Shown piece after piece: positions 24,601 to 50,835 of a stretch of 64,000 bases of DNA; within the stretch, counting starts at the first letter, position 1; every line of letters starts with the position of its first letter. This stretch comes from Acanthosoma haemorrhoidale (taxonomy: Eukaryota > Arthropoda > Insecta > Hemiptera > Acanthosomatidae). The DNA lies in NCBI GenBank assembly GCA_930367205.1, contig OV884009.1, positions 120,727,454 through 120,791,453 of the forward strand, read 5' to 3'. Under the pieces are notes generated by a model. That model was not told the origin of the DNA and did not search any database. It was given only the letters and a program-made list of their open reading frames with translations. The position numbers were made by a program, and so were the translations under genes.

Positions 24601-24967
24601 TCAAAGGGAGCCACGTAGTAGAAATCATGATGAAGAAAAGTCAAATAACCTGCAAAATGAGGAAAACCTTCGTCGCTATACCAACCCGTTGAAGGAAGAA
24701 AGTGTGAATGGAGCTGAAGTTTCTTCCAGAGTCAGTGTTGTACGACCTCTTTCAACATCATCTAATGATGTTCTTGAAATAATGTGTGATGAAAAACCAA
24801 GTTCAAGTCAAATACTACTGTACAAATCCCAAAATTCTTGCTCGGAAGCAAATATAAATAATGACTTTGATTGTAAACGAATTAACCTGACTGTTGTTAC
24901 TCCTGTGCAAAGGACGTTAAAGGAGGATAGACAAAATTCAAGTGATGTTTTAACTGTTCTTGTCTAG
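6489..24967 (+). CDS. Ser: Serrate/Jagged-type Notch ligand, C-terminal ten exons (partial gene)
   Basis: This is a membrane-bound ligand that activates Notch on neighbouring cells. Exons 6489-6616, 6718-6868, 8527-8688, 12217-12330, 12751-12978, 14339-14683, 18142-18323, 20905-21231, 21325-21475 and 24489-24967 splice in one frame (2267 nt, 754 codons plus stop). In order they encode the last Cys of one EGF, nine complete EGF repeats (by position like EGF 8-16 of vertebrate Jagged1), the von Willebrand C-like Cys-rich region, a juxtamembrane domain, one membrane helix and a tail of about 125 residues containing RRYTNPLK. The EGF with the long insert and the VWC region separate Serrate/Jagged from Delta. 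The signal peptide, MNNL and DSL exons lie left of the window. No frame breaks were seen. Confidence 0.93.
6718..6868 (+). CDS. Ser: Serrate exon: EGF repeat plus start of the insert-bearing EGF
   Basis: It encodes [17 protein letters not shown] and the rest of one EGF, then the first two Cys of the next, unusual EGF. The acceptor is TTTCAG before 6718 and the donor GT is at 6869. It ends one base into a codon (G, joined to TT for Val in the next exon). Confidence 0.9.
6869..8526 (+). other. Serrate intron with a short 61-bp tandem repeat
   Basis: No coding signal was found. Positions 7064-7220 hold about 2.6 copies of a 61-bp unit. A C-run lies at 7322-7331. The rest is AT-rich with no element I can name. 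Confidence 0.7.
7064..7220. repeat. 61-bp tandem repeat, about 2.6 copies
   Basis: The phrase AATAGTGTCTACTTACT recurs with its TGTCTACTT core at 7071, 7132 and 7193, a spacing of exactly 61 bp. The units differ at only a few positions. Confidence 0.85.
8527..8688 (+). CDS. Ser: Serrate exon: long-insert EGF, Jagged signature
   Basis: It encodes [12 protein letters not shown], then [21 protein letters not shown]. In Jagged proteins the same EGF carries a long insert (VxDSCTVA ... CGPHGKC), which makes this exon the best family marker in the gene. The acceptor is TTTCAG before 8527 and the donor GT at 8689. Confidence 0.92.
9259..10492. repeat. Minisatellite: 17 copies of a 72/73-bp unit
   Basis: The core TTGCGATTGC (one copy has TTGCAATTGC) recurs at 9291, 9364, 9437, 9509, 9582, 9655, 9727, 9799, 9872, 9945, 10017, 10089, 10162, 10234, 10306, 10378 and 10450. 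Units are 73 bp when they contain CCTCCGCTG and 72 bp when they contain CCTCGC. Since 72 is divisible by three, runs of 72-bp units stay open as a 188-codon frame (9945-10511). I read that frame as a by-product of the repeat, not a gene. Copies are 90-99% alike. Confidence 0.95.
10500..11100 (-). pseudogene. hAT transposase C-terminal remnant
   Basis: Minus-strand fragments read [17 protein letters not shown] followed by a [12 protein letters not shown] stretch. This is the mid-to-late region of the hAT transposases related to vertebrate ZBED5/SCAND3-type proteins (usually HLNxLNxxLQGK). Further along, an [16 protein letters not shown] segment matches the C-terminal dimerisation region, where functional copies have a FGxxYxCE pattern. 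Stops and frameshifts show it is dead. The minisatellite starts right after its end, in what would be the 3' untranslated part. Confidence 0.6.
12217..12330 (+). CDS. Ser: Serrate exon: EGF repeat (Jagged EGF11-like)
   Basis: It encodes one full [32 protein letters not shown]. The acceptor is TTTCAG before 12217 and the donor GTAAGT starts at 12331. It is phase 1 at both ends, so it is one symmetric EGF module. Confidence 0.92.
12751..12978 (+). CDS. Ser: Serrate exon: two EGF repeats (EGF12-13-like)
   Basis: It encodes [16 protein letters not shown]...GWKGKTC and then [14 protein letters not shown]...HWEGSVC. The second repeat has the short RDSQC-type start seen in Jagged EGF13. The acceptor is TTACAG before 12751 and the donor GT at 12979. 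It is phase 1 on both sides. Confidence 0.92.
12979..14338 (+). other. Serrate intron, no recognised feature
   Basis: This is 1.36 kb of AT-rich intron. A 69-codon open frame at 13094-13303 has no recognisable similarity and no coding support. I see no transposon here. Confidence 0.6.
14339..14683 (+). CDS. Ser: Serrate exon: three EGF repeats (EGF14-16-like)
   Basis: It encodes [31 protein letters not shown] and [17 protein letters not shown]. The second repeat contains [17 protein letters not shown], very close to vertebrate Jagged EGF15 ([12 protein letters not shown]). The acceptor is TTACAG before 14339 and the donor GTAAGT at 14684. Confidence 0.95.
14963..15860. repeat. Diverged direct repeat, 819 bp apart
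   Basis: About 75 bp starting TTGGTTGATATTAAACC at 14963 recurs at 15782 with a few changes, followed by weaker similarity (both have an AAGGTC after an A-rich run). The second copy runs into the start of the LINE. This may be a duplicated LINE 5' region or an intronic duplication. Positions 15040-15780 between them hold nothing I can name. Confidence 0.7.
15600..17590 (+). mobile_element. Jockey-type LINE copy 1: ORF1 zinc knuckles and start of endonuclease
   Basis: A decayed ORF1 (about 15990-17025) has Gag-like zinc-knuckle spacing, with [22 protein letters not shown] and CVLC near 16508-16650. It is followed by an apurinic-like endonuclease start (17050-17500) with ITETRL and the [13 protein letters not shown] stretch. 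It stops near 17590 before any reverse transcriptase. The same family lies in reverse orientation at 60984-62640. There are many frameshifts. The exact left end is uncertain. Confidence 0.7.
17591..18141 (+). other. Serrate intron, unannotated
   Basis: AT-rich sequence between the LINE copy and the next Serrate exon. I see no gene, RNA or element in it. Confidence 0.5.
18142..18323 (+). CDS. Ser: Serrate exon: first half of von Willebrand C-like region
   Basis: It encodes VCEWKGQYL, then [19 protein letters not shown] and PNC, matching the Cys-rich region after the last EGF in Jagged (CNTCQCLNG...CSKVWCGPRPC). The acceptor is TTTTAG before 18142 and the donor GTACGT at 18324. It ends on a codon boundary. 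Confidence 0.93.
18413..18459. repeat. (TA)n microsatellite
   Basis: A run of TA dinucleotides with two TCTA interruptions, just inside the intron after the VWC exon. Confidence 0.9.
18460..19228 (+). other. Serrate intron, unannotated
   Basis: I see no gene or named element. A GC-richer patch near 18720-18800 is not recognisable. Confidence 0.5.
19229..19860 (-). pseudogene. LINE reverse transcriptase fragment, minus strand
   Basis: The minus strand reads [16 protein letters not shown] around 19590-19645, the reverse transcriptase motif A of jockey/CR1-type LINEs (DFSKAFDTIDH). Further on, [16 protein letters not shown] at about 19250-19310 is the conserved segment after the active site. 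The catalytic YxDD block between them appears deleted. It is followed on the plus strand by a 20-A run at 19858-19878. Confidence 0.65.
19880..20060 (+). pseudogene. Second LINE reverse transcriptase scrap, plus strand
   Basis: Shifted frames read GLVVNQRKK and then a [19 protein letters not shown] segment. This resembles the thumb region of LINE reverse transcriptases (GLxxNxKKT ... FxYLGSxVN). It abuts an A-run and lies opposite the previous fragment, so two elements meet here. Confidence 0.45.
20061..20904 (+). other. Serrate intron, unannotated
   Basis: AT-rich. Nothing recognised on either strand. Confidence 0.5.
20905..21231 (+). CDS. Ser: Serrate exon: second half of VWC region and juxtamembrane domain
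   Basis: It encodes [20 protein letters not shown] and then an [22 protein letters not shown] stretch matching the conserved EHICSELRNLNIL part of Jagged1. It is 109 codons, in phase 0 at both ends. The acceptor is AACAG before 20905 and the donor GT at 21232. GC content is higher than in the flanking introns, as expected for coding sequence. Confidence 0.92.
21325..21475 (+). CDS. Ser: Serrate exon: juxtamembrane region
   Basis: It encodes 50 codons, including a [13 protein letters not shown] stretch like the LIAAVAEVRVQ segment before the membrane helix in Jagged1. The acceptor is TTTTAG before 21325 and the donor GTAAAT at 21476. It ends with one base (G) of a split Glu codon. Confidence 0.88.
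21476..22744 (+). other. Start of the last Serrate intron, unannotated
   Basis: AT-rich sequence with no recognised gene or element before the LINE fragments begin at about 22745. Confidence 0.5.
22745..22990 (+). pseudogene. LINE reverse transcriptase fragment, plus strand
   Basis: Frames with shifts read [20 protein letters not shown] and then [18 protein letters not shown], the region around reverse transcriptase motif A (LAFLDFxKAFDxVxH). The catalytic Asp is kept but the frame is broken. It sits immediately left of a 100-bp foldback. Confidence 0.5.
22997..23096. repeat. 100-bp foldback (imperfect inverted repeat)
   Basis: The left arm GTACCGTCAAACGGGGTAAT from 22998 pairs with the right arm ending ATTTGACGGTAC near 23094. 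The arms are about 43 bp with several mismatches and one small bulge, around a GGATAGTTTCC centre. It lies between two LINE pieces. Confidence 0.75.
23180..23870 (+). pseudogene. LINE reverse transcriptase fragment (middle region)
   Basis: Frames read [13 protein letters not shown] and then [20 protein letters not shown], matching the VPQGSxLSPLLFNxxxNDL block that precedes the active site. From 23598, [11 protein letters not shown] matches the LNxxKS/T segment after it. The YxDD block between them is unreadable. This could be the reverse transcriptase part of the LINE family seen at 15.6 and 61-62.6 kb, but the overlap needed to show that is missing. Confidence 0.55.
24312..24334. mobile_element. 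Mariner-type terminal sequence
   Basis: ATTGGGTTGTCCCAAAAATA resembles the TTxGGTTGTCCxAAAA termini of mariner elements. No partner end or transposase is found nearby. The similar end at 58283 belongs to another fragment. Confidence 0.4.
24489..24967 (+). CDS. Ser: Serrate terminal exon: membrane helix and intracellular tail
   Basis: After ENSVYWS comes one hydrophobic helix ([20 protein letters not shown]), then a basic/polar tail with [12 protein letters not shown], the membrane-proximal motif shared by Serrate and Jagged tails. A valine lies at the very C-terminus (TVLV), a form that could bind PDZ domains as in vertebrate Jagged1 (EYIV). The stop TAG is at 24965-24967. The acceptor is TTGCAG before 24489. 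Confidence 0.93.
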
Positions 24968-25525
24968 CTAGATGAAGACTGCAAATAAGTATTTGAAATT
25001 TAAAAGTAAACATTTAAAGTTTAATATATTATATTTATTATAAAAATAATATAAGAAAGCCTTTTTATAAATTAAATTGGTTAGGGCTAAAGAGTTACAA
25101 CAGAATTACATATACTCACTTCTTAAAACAACCTTCTTAAAATGTAAACAGCTAAACTGGAAGTTCATAGTTATCCGTTAGTATATAACTGAGTAGATGA
25201 ATTGTTCTGGGATATCACTTTAATATGAAGAAGATGATATGTTAGATTGCCACCAAATTTATAAATGAAAAACATTACTATGTATGTCTGCATCAGCTCC
25301 TAGTACGAGTTGGTTAGAGCAGCTCATTCCTCAGTTCTCCAACATGTCTTAGACAGTCGGAATCTAAGCTGATAAATAGCCCTACAAATTCATCCACTCA
25401 GCTTAAGGTTTAAAAGTTTTTTACTATAAAATACGCAATTAGTACTTTTTACAAATATATTCCAAATATTTATGAAAGTAAATAAAAGAAGTGGAATGTA
25501 ATGTAAAATAATTAATCACTTGTTA

Positions 25526-25559
<34 letters not shown>

Positions 25560-28500
25560 GGTTTAACTTTCATTTTATACATGAATATTGTACTGTTATT
25601 TAAATTTTAAATGCCAGTCATTAAGAAACTTTAAATTTTAATTGATGATTGATAAAGAACTCCTGACTGCATAATATAAATTGAGATAAGAATGCATATA
25701 AACAGTGTATTTTTCTGTTTGCATAAACAGTGTATTTATTAGTATTATTTTTATAATTTTAGTATTACATATTAATTGTGACTGAATATTGATAATAATA
25801 CTACAACTTACAAAACCATTTTCCTAAAAGAGGTAAGAATGTTATTAACTTTTCACTTACTGTAAAACAATATTAGTAAACTTACATCATAACCACTCTT
25901 AATAATTTTAGGAAAAACATTGCATAACTTAACTACAATCACTTGGTGTAACTTATACACATGGACATGGTCAAACACGGTTACCTCAATTCTTAAATGA
26001 AATATAATTTCAGTTGTAAAAATCAGATAGTTGATATTTGTACAAAACCAGTTAATGTATTAAAATATATTTAAAAAGAAATTTTCAATTTATTTTAAAT
26101 TTAAGATATTAACATAATGTCATAGGTAGGTACTATTTTTAACTTATAAGAATTTGTAAGATATTAATTAAAACATTTGTAAATTAATGAGTAAAATAAT
26201 TTTTCTATATTTTTAAGTTAACACTACATAATTAGCAATAATTTTCATAATTTCATAATTTTCAAAAAGAAAGAATTCAAAATATAAAATAAAACAATAT
26301 CAAAAATAGGAAAAATTAAATAAACTATTTATGATCTGTATTCATAACATTTGGAAATGTGAATCTTAATACAAGCTACTATTTTTGTAAACCCTTTTTT
26401 TTTATTTTGTAAGTCATACAGAATATGACAAAAGCAGCATTTTTATTTGTAAAATCAATATTTTTATTTATAAAATCGAAGTTTTGATATTATAAATACA
26501 AATTCTTTGCTTTAAATTTCAAAATAATTCATTATTATGTTTAAATTTTAATATGAAATATGTAAAAATCTTTTTTATTTTACATCATAGGACATAATAA
26601 TGCAATTTCTTGCCAAAGCAAATTTATTTGAGAATTTAGCAATAATCTTTAATAGCACTATATCAATCTTAATATAGGATTTATTATTTTTAAGTAAATA
26701 ATATGAGGCTTTTAAAGTTTCAGCATGTGTGGTCTGATCATAATGTAAATTTTTAAAAATGTGTGCAATTACTGTATTATTTAAGGAACTCTTACTTAGT
26801 TAAGGTAATTTTTAAGTTTTAAATATAAATCGAAAAATAAATTTGTGATATTTTCTTACCTATGAGTTAATGCGTGTATATATGTAATAAATAAAATTTA
26901 TTTTAATAATTTATCTATCTTAAAAATTTTGTGAAATGTACACAGTACATCCAGTTAGTATTCTATAACAATAGGTTTAAGTATGTTAAGTTTAGGTGTA
27001 AGTATGTCTATGTTGTGTGTATGCGCCATAGAAAATGTATACCCATGTACACCAATTAATTTATTCTGTGTTTCATAGAAGTATTTTTAAATTAGTTAAA
27101 TCTTTAGACGTTTTTGTTTTATTTATACAAATTTTGAGCAATTACTTTTATATGTTGTAATTTTTTTCTGACTAAAAAAAAATGTGAATACTTAATTGTA
27201 GATCATTATTTAGATATTACTTTTTCAATAATATTGGCTAGTGACTTCTGTTATTAAATGAGAAAAGATAAGTGTATGTTTACATCAAATTCTAAACAAA
27301 TGTACAAAGAATTAAGAAAGCCTAACAAAGGAATCTACTATAATTCTCTTATAGTAAATAATGTTTCCAGTACCTCCTCACAGCTACTACCTCATTGTTT
27401 TCTCATTAGTCTGTACATTCATGTCCACTAATGTATCTTACAATCTCCATAACAAAAGGTAAAAAAATAATTTCTTTTCTCTTCCAACAAGCTGTTACTT
27501 ATGTTGTTCCATTTTTATTATTTTTACTGCAGCCAAGTATAAATATTTCAATTAGCCATTAAAAAATTTTAATTTTTCCTAAAAGAACTCAAGAATAATG
27601 AAATGTAGGAAAACTCTAAAATTGTTTTAATGAAAAATATATTAAATTATGTAAGAAAATACTGGATCAATAAAACATCAAATTTCTACAAAATACTTTT
27701 CAATTATAAAAATAATTTGTTTCACATTTTTCCATTATTATATATTTTTCATATATAAGTTTTTCATAACATTAACACACATAGTCTCTACAATAAAGAT
27801 AAAAATATTAAAACTTCTGTTACACTTAACCATTAAAAATAATGCATTCACCTAAACATCTTCCCTCATTATTTAATTGAATAACAAAAACACTAGGTGT
27901 AAACACCAAACCCAAAACACACATTAAAAGTTTTACCACCAAGCGAGCAGAGGTTTTGTAAAAAATCAGCAAATGGCTATTCTCTGTTTATTACTTCTTC
28001 TGTTTATGTGCTTTTTTTTTTTTGTATCTATATCAGACAGGATTTTATGGTGTATTATTGTCCACAAACAGTGATAAGATCCTTTTGATCAGAGATTTTC
28101 AATATTGAAACATTCATATTAAAATGTAAAATAATACATCCTACAAGCTAATTTAAATAACACATCATTAATTGTTGATATTGGTACTAATATTTAAATA
28201 GTAACTTAAATAAATAGAATAAAATTATTATTAAAATATGCTAGTATGTTGTAAATGATATTCAATGATACTCAGTATTTACTTTTAGGATAATCATGAA
28301 ATATTACTGGGAACATGTTATTCTATAAATTTATCTTCTATCAATAAATAGTTTAATTTAATTTTAAAAACTTGGGAAATAATCAATAGTTAACTGTCCA
28401 TGTAATTAGTAGTTGAATTTAAATTCAACAAATTTGTCATTAATAATAACTTACAAATGACAAAATATTCCAGATAGTAATAATAAGGTTTTTTTTATCT

Positions 28501-30800
28501 TTGTTTAACCATAAACATAAACTATTAAAGGTCTGATGTTATTTTGTTTTTACATAAATATTTCCTTTTTATGACTTACAAGGATTGAACTCGTAAACAC
28601 CTCTTTTATAGCTTAATCAAATAACAAACAGTTTATTTTTCCCTACAGTTATGATTTATTTTGTAATACACATTTATCCATAAAAATATTTGGATGTGTT
28701 CACCTTCAATCAGCTCTTATACTTGCATTAGTTTACTCAACTTCTGGTTCAAGATAAAATGTTGGACCAACAAATTTATTTAATAACTTTTTATCACTAC
28801 TTATAAGACATCAATACTGTGATAATACTCTTAACAGCTTATGGGAGAATACTGTTGTTGATTTAATAATTATTATAATATAATAAAATTTAAGAAGTTC
28901 TTAGAACAAATAGAGTTATTGATAATTTATTGTAAATATTGATAATTCCATACTATAACTATAGTTTCTTCATTTTTTTGTTGATGACCAACTGTTCTTG
29001 AGATTTCGAATGATGAAAGTTAAGAACTATTTGGTCAGAATGTCATTTCCTTGCATAGCCTCTAAATGGAAAACAATTTTGAAAATCAAAATAGATCATT
29101 TTTTTTAGAACTCAGAAAGTAGCCTGTATGTAGCCTCCAATAATTTTAAGAAATATTTTGTGATAGGTTTTATTAAAATCAGTCATGAAGTTTTTAAGTT
29201 GTCAATGTTTAAACAAAGAGACAGCCACCACTCATCAGAATTTTATTTAGGTAATATTATACATTAATAATATGTTTTATGAGATAAATGTCTAAGACAC
29301 GGACATGTTGGTTAGGTGCCTCTTAAGTTTAGGTGCTAGTTCAAATAGTAGTGGATTGTGGGAGTAGGGGACAATTCCAAGGTGTATCTCTCCGAATTCT
29401 TCCTTTTTGCCTGTAAGCAGTGACCTGCTTGCTGCCACTATTTTTAGTTTTCCAAGGCTTACATATTATAGGCTACATTAACCAGTCATGCTTTAGAAAG
29501 GACTCTATAATACACTAAAATCTATTGCATTGCCACTTAATAATCACAAATGTAAGATCAAGTACATACATAATTGCTGTTAAAATGTTATGTTTTTACT
29601 ATAACACCAAAATTTTGTTTTGAACTCCAAGCAAAATGTTTATTTTGATATGATTTAACTGATTTTATAACTACATCGAAATTAGAACTTTAATTTTAAA
29701 GTTACTTCAATAGTATAATTTGATTAGTGGAAATAAGCGCACATACACATGCTGAAAATACTGTTTTCCTAAAATCTTTTTTTATAAAATTGTAGAAGGT
29801 TTTATCAGTATTTATTAGCTCTGTATTTTTATATTATTATTGTTACTTGTGTATAGTAAATTTGATGTACATAATATATTTGTAAATAGTATATATTTAA
29901 ATTTCTTTAGATGAAGATACATATGACCAAATGTATCAACAAGACTTATTTGTAGTATTAAGTTTTATCATTTAAGCTGTATAATATTTAGTTTAATTTA
30001 TGTACTTAAATAATTCTTATTACACGTCAATAATCTTCTATGTTAAATAACATTTACATTTCAATGTCAGGGAAGTACTACTATATTCAAAATGCTCATT
30101 TCATTAATTAATTTCATGTCAGCTATTTTTAAGATTGATTTACTAAAACATTAAACAGCTCTAAAATCTCAGCAATAAAATACAAAATGTATTAATGAAT
30201 TCATTGAAAATTTCATTGGTATTTACAAATTATATTTTTACTGTTGCTGATATTTTTAAATATACGTGTTATTTTTAAATATATGTGTTATTTTTTCTGA
30301 TTTTGAATAACTACCCAGTATAAATAAACATGGTTTATAAATAATCTGTGATTAATAAAACTATCTTTTTTGTTTATACTTATTATATGTTATATACTTA
30401 CCTATTATGTAAGTATTTTTGCCTTCTATTTTCAATTAGATTTATTATCAGTAGGAATGGGATTTATATGTATTTACATATTTTTCCAAGAACAAAATAT
30501 TAGCTGTTGCTTTGATTAGAATGATTAGCTTTCTAAGTCAATTTAGGTTAATTTTATCTTACATAGTGAAATTACATGTCTATTATAAAATATTACTTCC
30601 ATATTTTTTTCGGAGTAATACATAATTTTTTTTAATAATATTAATTCCTTGCTTTCAATTGAAAGATGAGAATTTTGGGAATGATACTTAGCGTGTTATA
30701 TTCTTGTAACAGACGGCCTTATTTATTTGGATAACTAGAGCATTGTGTACTTTCAAAGATGCAGTTTTGAAGAAATGATAAACTGTGTGTCGGATTCTTG
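24968..30800 (+). other. AT-rich Serrate 3' UTR and downstream sequence
   Basis: Almost no long open frames, very AT-rich, with several AATAAA signals (for example near 25482, 26888, 30325 and 30353), so the true poly(A) site cannot be chosen. Four TGTGAT hexamers (K-box-like, known in 3' UTRs of Notch-pathway genes) lie at 26844, 28818, 29159 and 30347. That number is not clearly above chance in such sequence. No gene is seen. Confidence 0.5.
25529..25559. repeat. (TTA)n microsatellite
   Basis: About ten perfect TTA units in the presumed Serrate 3' UTR. A similar (TTA)n run lies at 39646-39672. Confidence 0.9.
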
Positions 30801-31244
30801 AAACAGGTCACATTATTGGTGTTCTTTGATAATTAGACTGAGAATTGTTTACTTTTCTAAAATTATGGATTCTCTTACCTTCACACTCATAATTTCTGTT
30901 GATCTGACTCTTCAGTTCAAGTTGTAATTTTATACAATAAACGTGAAAAAGTAGCAGGTGAATTATTCCAAAACTGCCAACAGAAGACCTCGTTGCCAAG
31001 TACATTCATGAGTTTCTTGATGAACCATTTAATAGTGACATCAGAGTTTTAGAGGAAAGTGTACCTCGGACCGTTTTGACATTTTGGTTTTTTTAGTTAG
31101 GTATTATTGATTTATAAATATTAAGAATGTAATTTTATCAAACTGTAACCATATATATTTTTTGGGAACATGTGGAATACTTCTTTATGTGATTTTTCTT
31201 GTGAGGAAAAAAATATTTTCAACGCGGATAATGTACCTCGGCCC

Positions 31245-31700
31245 TAGGTATATATTACCTTGGACCACGATTTTACATTATCAACACAGTTAGATTTTCA
31301 TGGCTTGATCGACTATGCCTGACTAAATATTTGAGAATTTCATAAAAGAGATGCTCATTAGACCACACAGACGGATCGACACCTCCAATACTCTCTACTT
31401 ATGCACCTTTGAGCATGTAATACTTAAAATTCGCAAGTGGAAAAACTAACATGGGAGGCATGAATGAATACACCATGAGTATTAATTACAGAAATCGTAG
31501 TTATGTTGGTTCCACACTCAGTTGTCATCGATCCAACTTGTTTTAAAGACTTCTGACTCCAGGACCTTAGGCGGGACGGGAACATATCTGCCTGTCTCGT
31601 CACAATTCCATATGCTATACTCTGAAATTGCAGGGTTTTTTTGAAGAACCTTTTTATACTTCTTAAAAAAACAAGTTATATTTGCCTTATAAGGCTGTGG
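31245..31700 (-). pseudogene. Pogo/jerky-type DDE transposase fragment
   Basis: The minus strand reads SIWNCDETGRYVPVPPKVL, then KQVGSM-like, then INTHGVFIHA. Next come GGVDPSVWSNEHLFYEILKY and a decayed VLI-M-stop-NRGPR where the second catalytic DN is expected. This order (xxDETG, KxVGxxT, W..ELF..L.H, LxxDN) is that of pogo-class transposases related to CENP-B/jerky proteins. The first Asp is kept. The second is lost at a stop. Confidence 0.65.
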
Positions 31701-31739
31701 ATCAACCCAGCCTTGTTGCTTCCGGTTGCCGTGAGGTCA

Positions 31740-32680
31740 AACAGTCATTTTCTTATCTACAATTGATTGTTTTTTTTTTATTTCTACAGCGATTAATTTT
31801 TTTTCACTTTTCCTGCCGGATCAGACCATACTTAAACTATTTACTCATAATTACAATAGTGATCACAGAAATTAATTATAATCGTTCTATGAATAACCGT
31901 TTAGGAGTTATGAGCAATTTTATTTTCACTTTTGCCGCCTGTTTAGACTATATTGGACAGTTAACTTAAAATTACAATAGGGATCACAGGAATCATTCTA
32001 TCTATCACCGTTTACGAATTATGAGCATTTGAAGTTTTTTTCCGATTTCCCTCCGGATCCAGACCATATTTAAAATGTTAACTCAGAATTACAAGTGATC
32101 ACAGAAATCAATTATAATCGCTATAACTACTTAGGAGTTATGAGGTTTTTTTCACTTTTGACGTCTGTTCACACCATATTTAAACTGTTTACTGAGAATT
32201 ACAGTAGTGATAACAGAAAACAATTAGAATCACTATATCTATAACCATTTAGGAGTTATGAGCGTTTAAAGTTTTTTTCCGATTTCCCTCTGGACCCAGG
32301 CCATATTTAAACTGTTTACTCAGAATTACAATAGCGATCACAGAAATCAATTATAACCACTCTATCAATAACCATTTAGGAGTAATGAGCAATTTTTTTT
32401 TTTCACTTTAGCGACTTGTTCAGACCATATTTAAGCTGATTACTCAGAATGATAATAGTGATCACAGGAATTGATTAGAATTGCTCTATCTATAATTGTT
32501 AAGGGGTTGAACGATTTAATTTTTTTTTCAACTTTTGCCAAATCCAGGTTATATTTGGACCGTTTACTCAGAATTGCAATAGTGATAACATAAATGTTTT
32601 ATAATCGCTCTATCTATAATAGTTTAGGATTTGTGAGCGATTAATTTTTTTTTTCACTTTTTGCGTTGGATCTAGGCCAA
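31740..32680. repeat. Degenerate tandem repeat, about 120-bp unit, 7-8 copies
   Basis: The phrase TTAGGAGTTATGAG (or close variants) occurs near 31901, 32012, 32131, 32249, 32376, 32499 and 32623, a spacing of 111-127 bp. Each unit also carries CAGACCATATTTAAACTG, ACTCAGAATTACAATAG and GATCACAGAAATCAATTATA. Copies differ by substitutions and small indels, so the array is old. A 95-codon frame inside it (31682-31969) is a by-product. Confidence 0.85.
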
Positions 32681-32689
32681 TTTTAGTCT

Positions 32690-34229
32690 TGTATTAGGAG
32701 TCCTTCCTTCTGAAACTTACGATGTGTATAATTAAATAAAAATTAAAGGGAAGAATTAAGATAAAAGTAATCGGGGAAAGTTTGTATACTGTGAAAAATG
32801 AAATTTTAAAGAATTATTTAAAAAAAAGTAAAGTCAGTCACTTCATGTATAGATGGTGAGTCGCCTCAGTTAATATCTCTGTGGATATACAGATCCAACC
32901 TTACTTTAGTTGGATTGTTATTACACTATGGGGTTGTAGGTTATAATAACTTGAAGATGAATTATAAGATGTGTGTACATACAATTTAACCCATCTTAAC
33001 AAAAACCAGGCTGCGGTAATAGCAACACAGATATGACTTTGTCAAAACATCAAATGGGCAAAAGATGGAGGTGACTGATTTTCCTTCTCATACATGTTGT
33101 ATCCTAATAAGTTTTTTAGAACCAATCTGAGAACAGATTTTCATAAGGGCCCCCTGCGTTGAGGGATCCTACACTGACTTAAAAACTTTGGATCAGTTTT
33201 AGTAGGTTTGGCTCTGTGTGACGCTAGTCAAATGGGTAGAGTTCCATGGAAGGCCATTCCGTGCGATCAAATTTCTTTGGAGTCCGAGTCGACAGTGATT
33301 TCATTTCCCTTTGGGAGAAACTTTAGTCAAAGTAAGATCTCCAAATCGACCATTATAGTATATGATATACACATATATTATTATTATGTTAGTAGTGTAT
33401 ATATATTGTTGTGATATTTTAAAATGATGATTTTTAATAGTGTTTGTTTAAATAAACTCGGAATTAGCGAGCATTGAATAACGATCCGTGATTCATTTTT
33501 GAAAGTATGAACGTTTTTATTGTCGTCATATTAATTATTAATAATTGAAATAAATTAATATCATATTTAATATAAACATTTATTATATAAACTTCTAATT
33601 TAAGCAAAGTAATAAATATTCAAAACAACTGGCATTAAATAACCAGTTGAAAGTCAAGAAGGCAGCGGGATGTAATATAAAAAGGTCAACAAATAGCCCA
33701 AACACTCTCATTCTTTCGTCCGAAGGCAGGCAGAGCAGGTAGCATCCTTGCGAAGGCACGGCGACCCACCCCCTCGTGGGCACACTTGCACTCAACACGA
33801 AGACCAAGGACGTGCAAGTAAGACGATTCGGATCAAGCAAAAGAAGACTACCAACGAAGATTATCCACAAAGAAGCACTGGCCAGTATTAGTATACAGTT
33901 ACGAATAATTCACAAGGTACCATTTTAATGTTAGTTTTAATAGTATTCTTTATTACGTACGTATTTTATTTTTGTATATCAATTTTAGTTATTCAATGTG
34001 TTTAAATAAAACCAATATTCCTTTAGCCAGAAGTTATAATTATATATTATATAATTATTATTATATATTAATATAATTATTAACAGAACCCTGATATAAC
34101 GTCAAGTTATTAAGAATAATAAAAGAAAAAGGAATACAAATACTGAAAGTCATCATTTTTATATTACATGGAAAAACTTAACAATTACTTGATGAATTAC
34201 AATATTTTTTCCAGTTCACATTTCATTGA
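32690..34229. other. Intergenic, between Serrate and NPEPL1 (tail-to-tail)
   Basis: Mostly AT-rich. A GC-richer patch at 33710-33850 contrasts with its surroundings and could be part of an LTR, but I cannot identify it. No gene was recognised. Confidence 0.5.
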
Positions 34230-34235
34230 TTTATT
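34230..34235 (-). terminator. NPEPL1 polyadenylation signal
   Basis: AATAAA on the minus strand, 30 bases past the NPEPL1 stop codon. This implies a very short 3' UTR. Confidence 0.55.
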
Positions 34236-34264
34236 TTTTTTTTAAATTATATAAGGTAATCTTA

Positions 34265-50802
<16,538 letters not shown>

Positions 50803-50835
50803 CTCAGTTTTATAACTACATATAAAATTCAACAC

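Noticed and set aside
25300..25375. tRNA-like GAGTTGGTTAGAGCAGCTCA
   Set aside because: Resembles an A-box, but I could not find a convincing B-box or foldable cloverleaf. At most a SINE relic.
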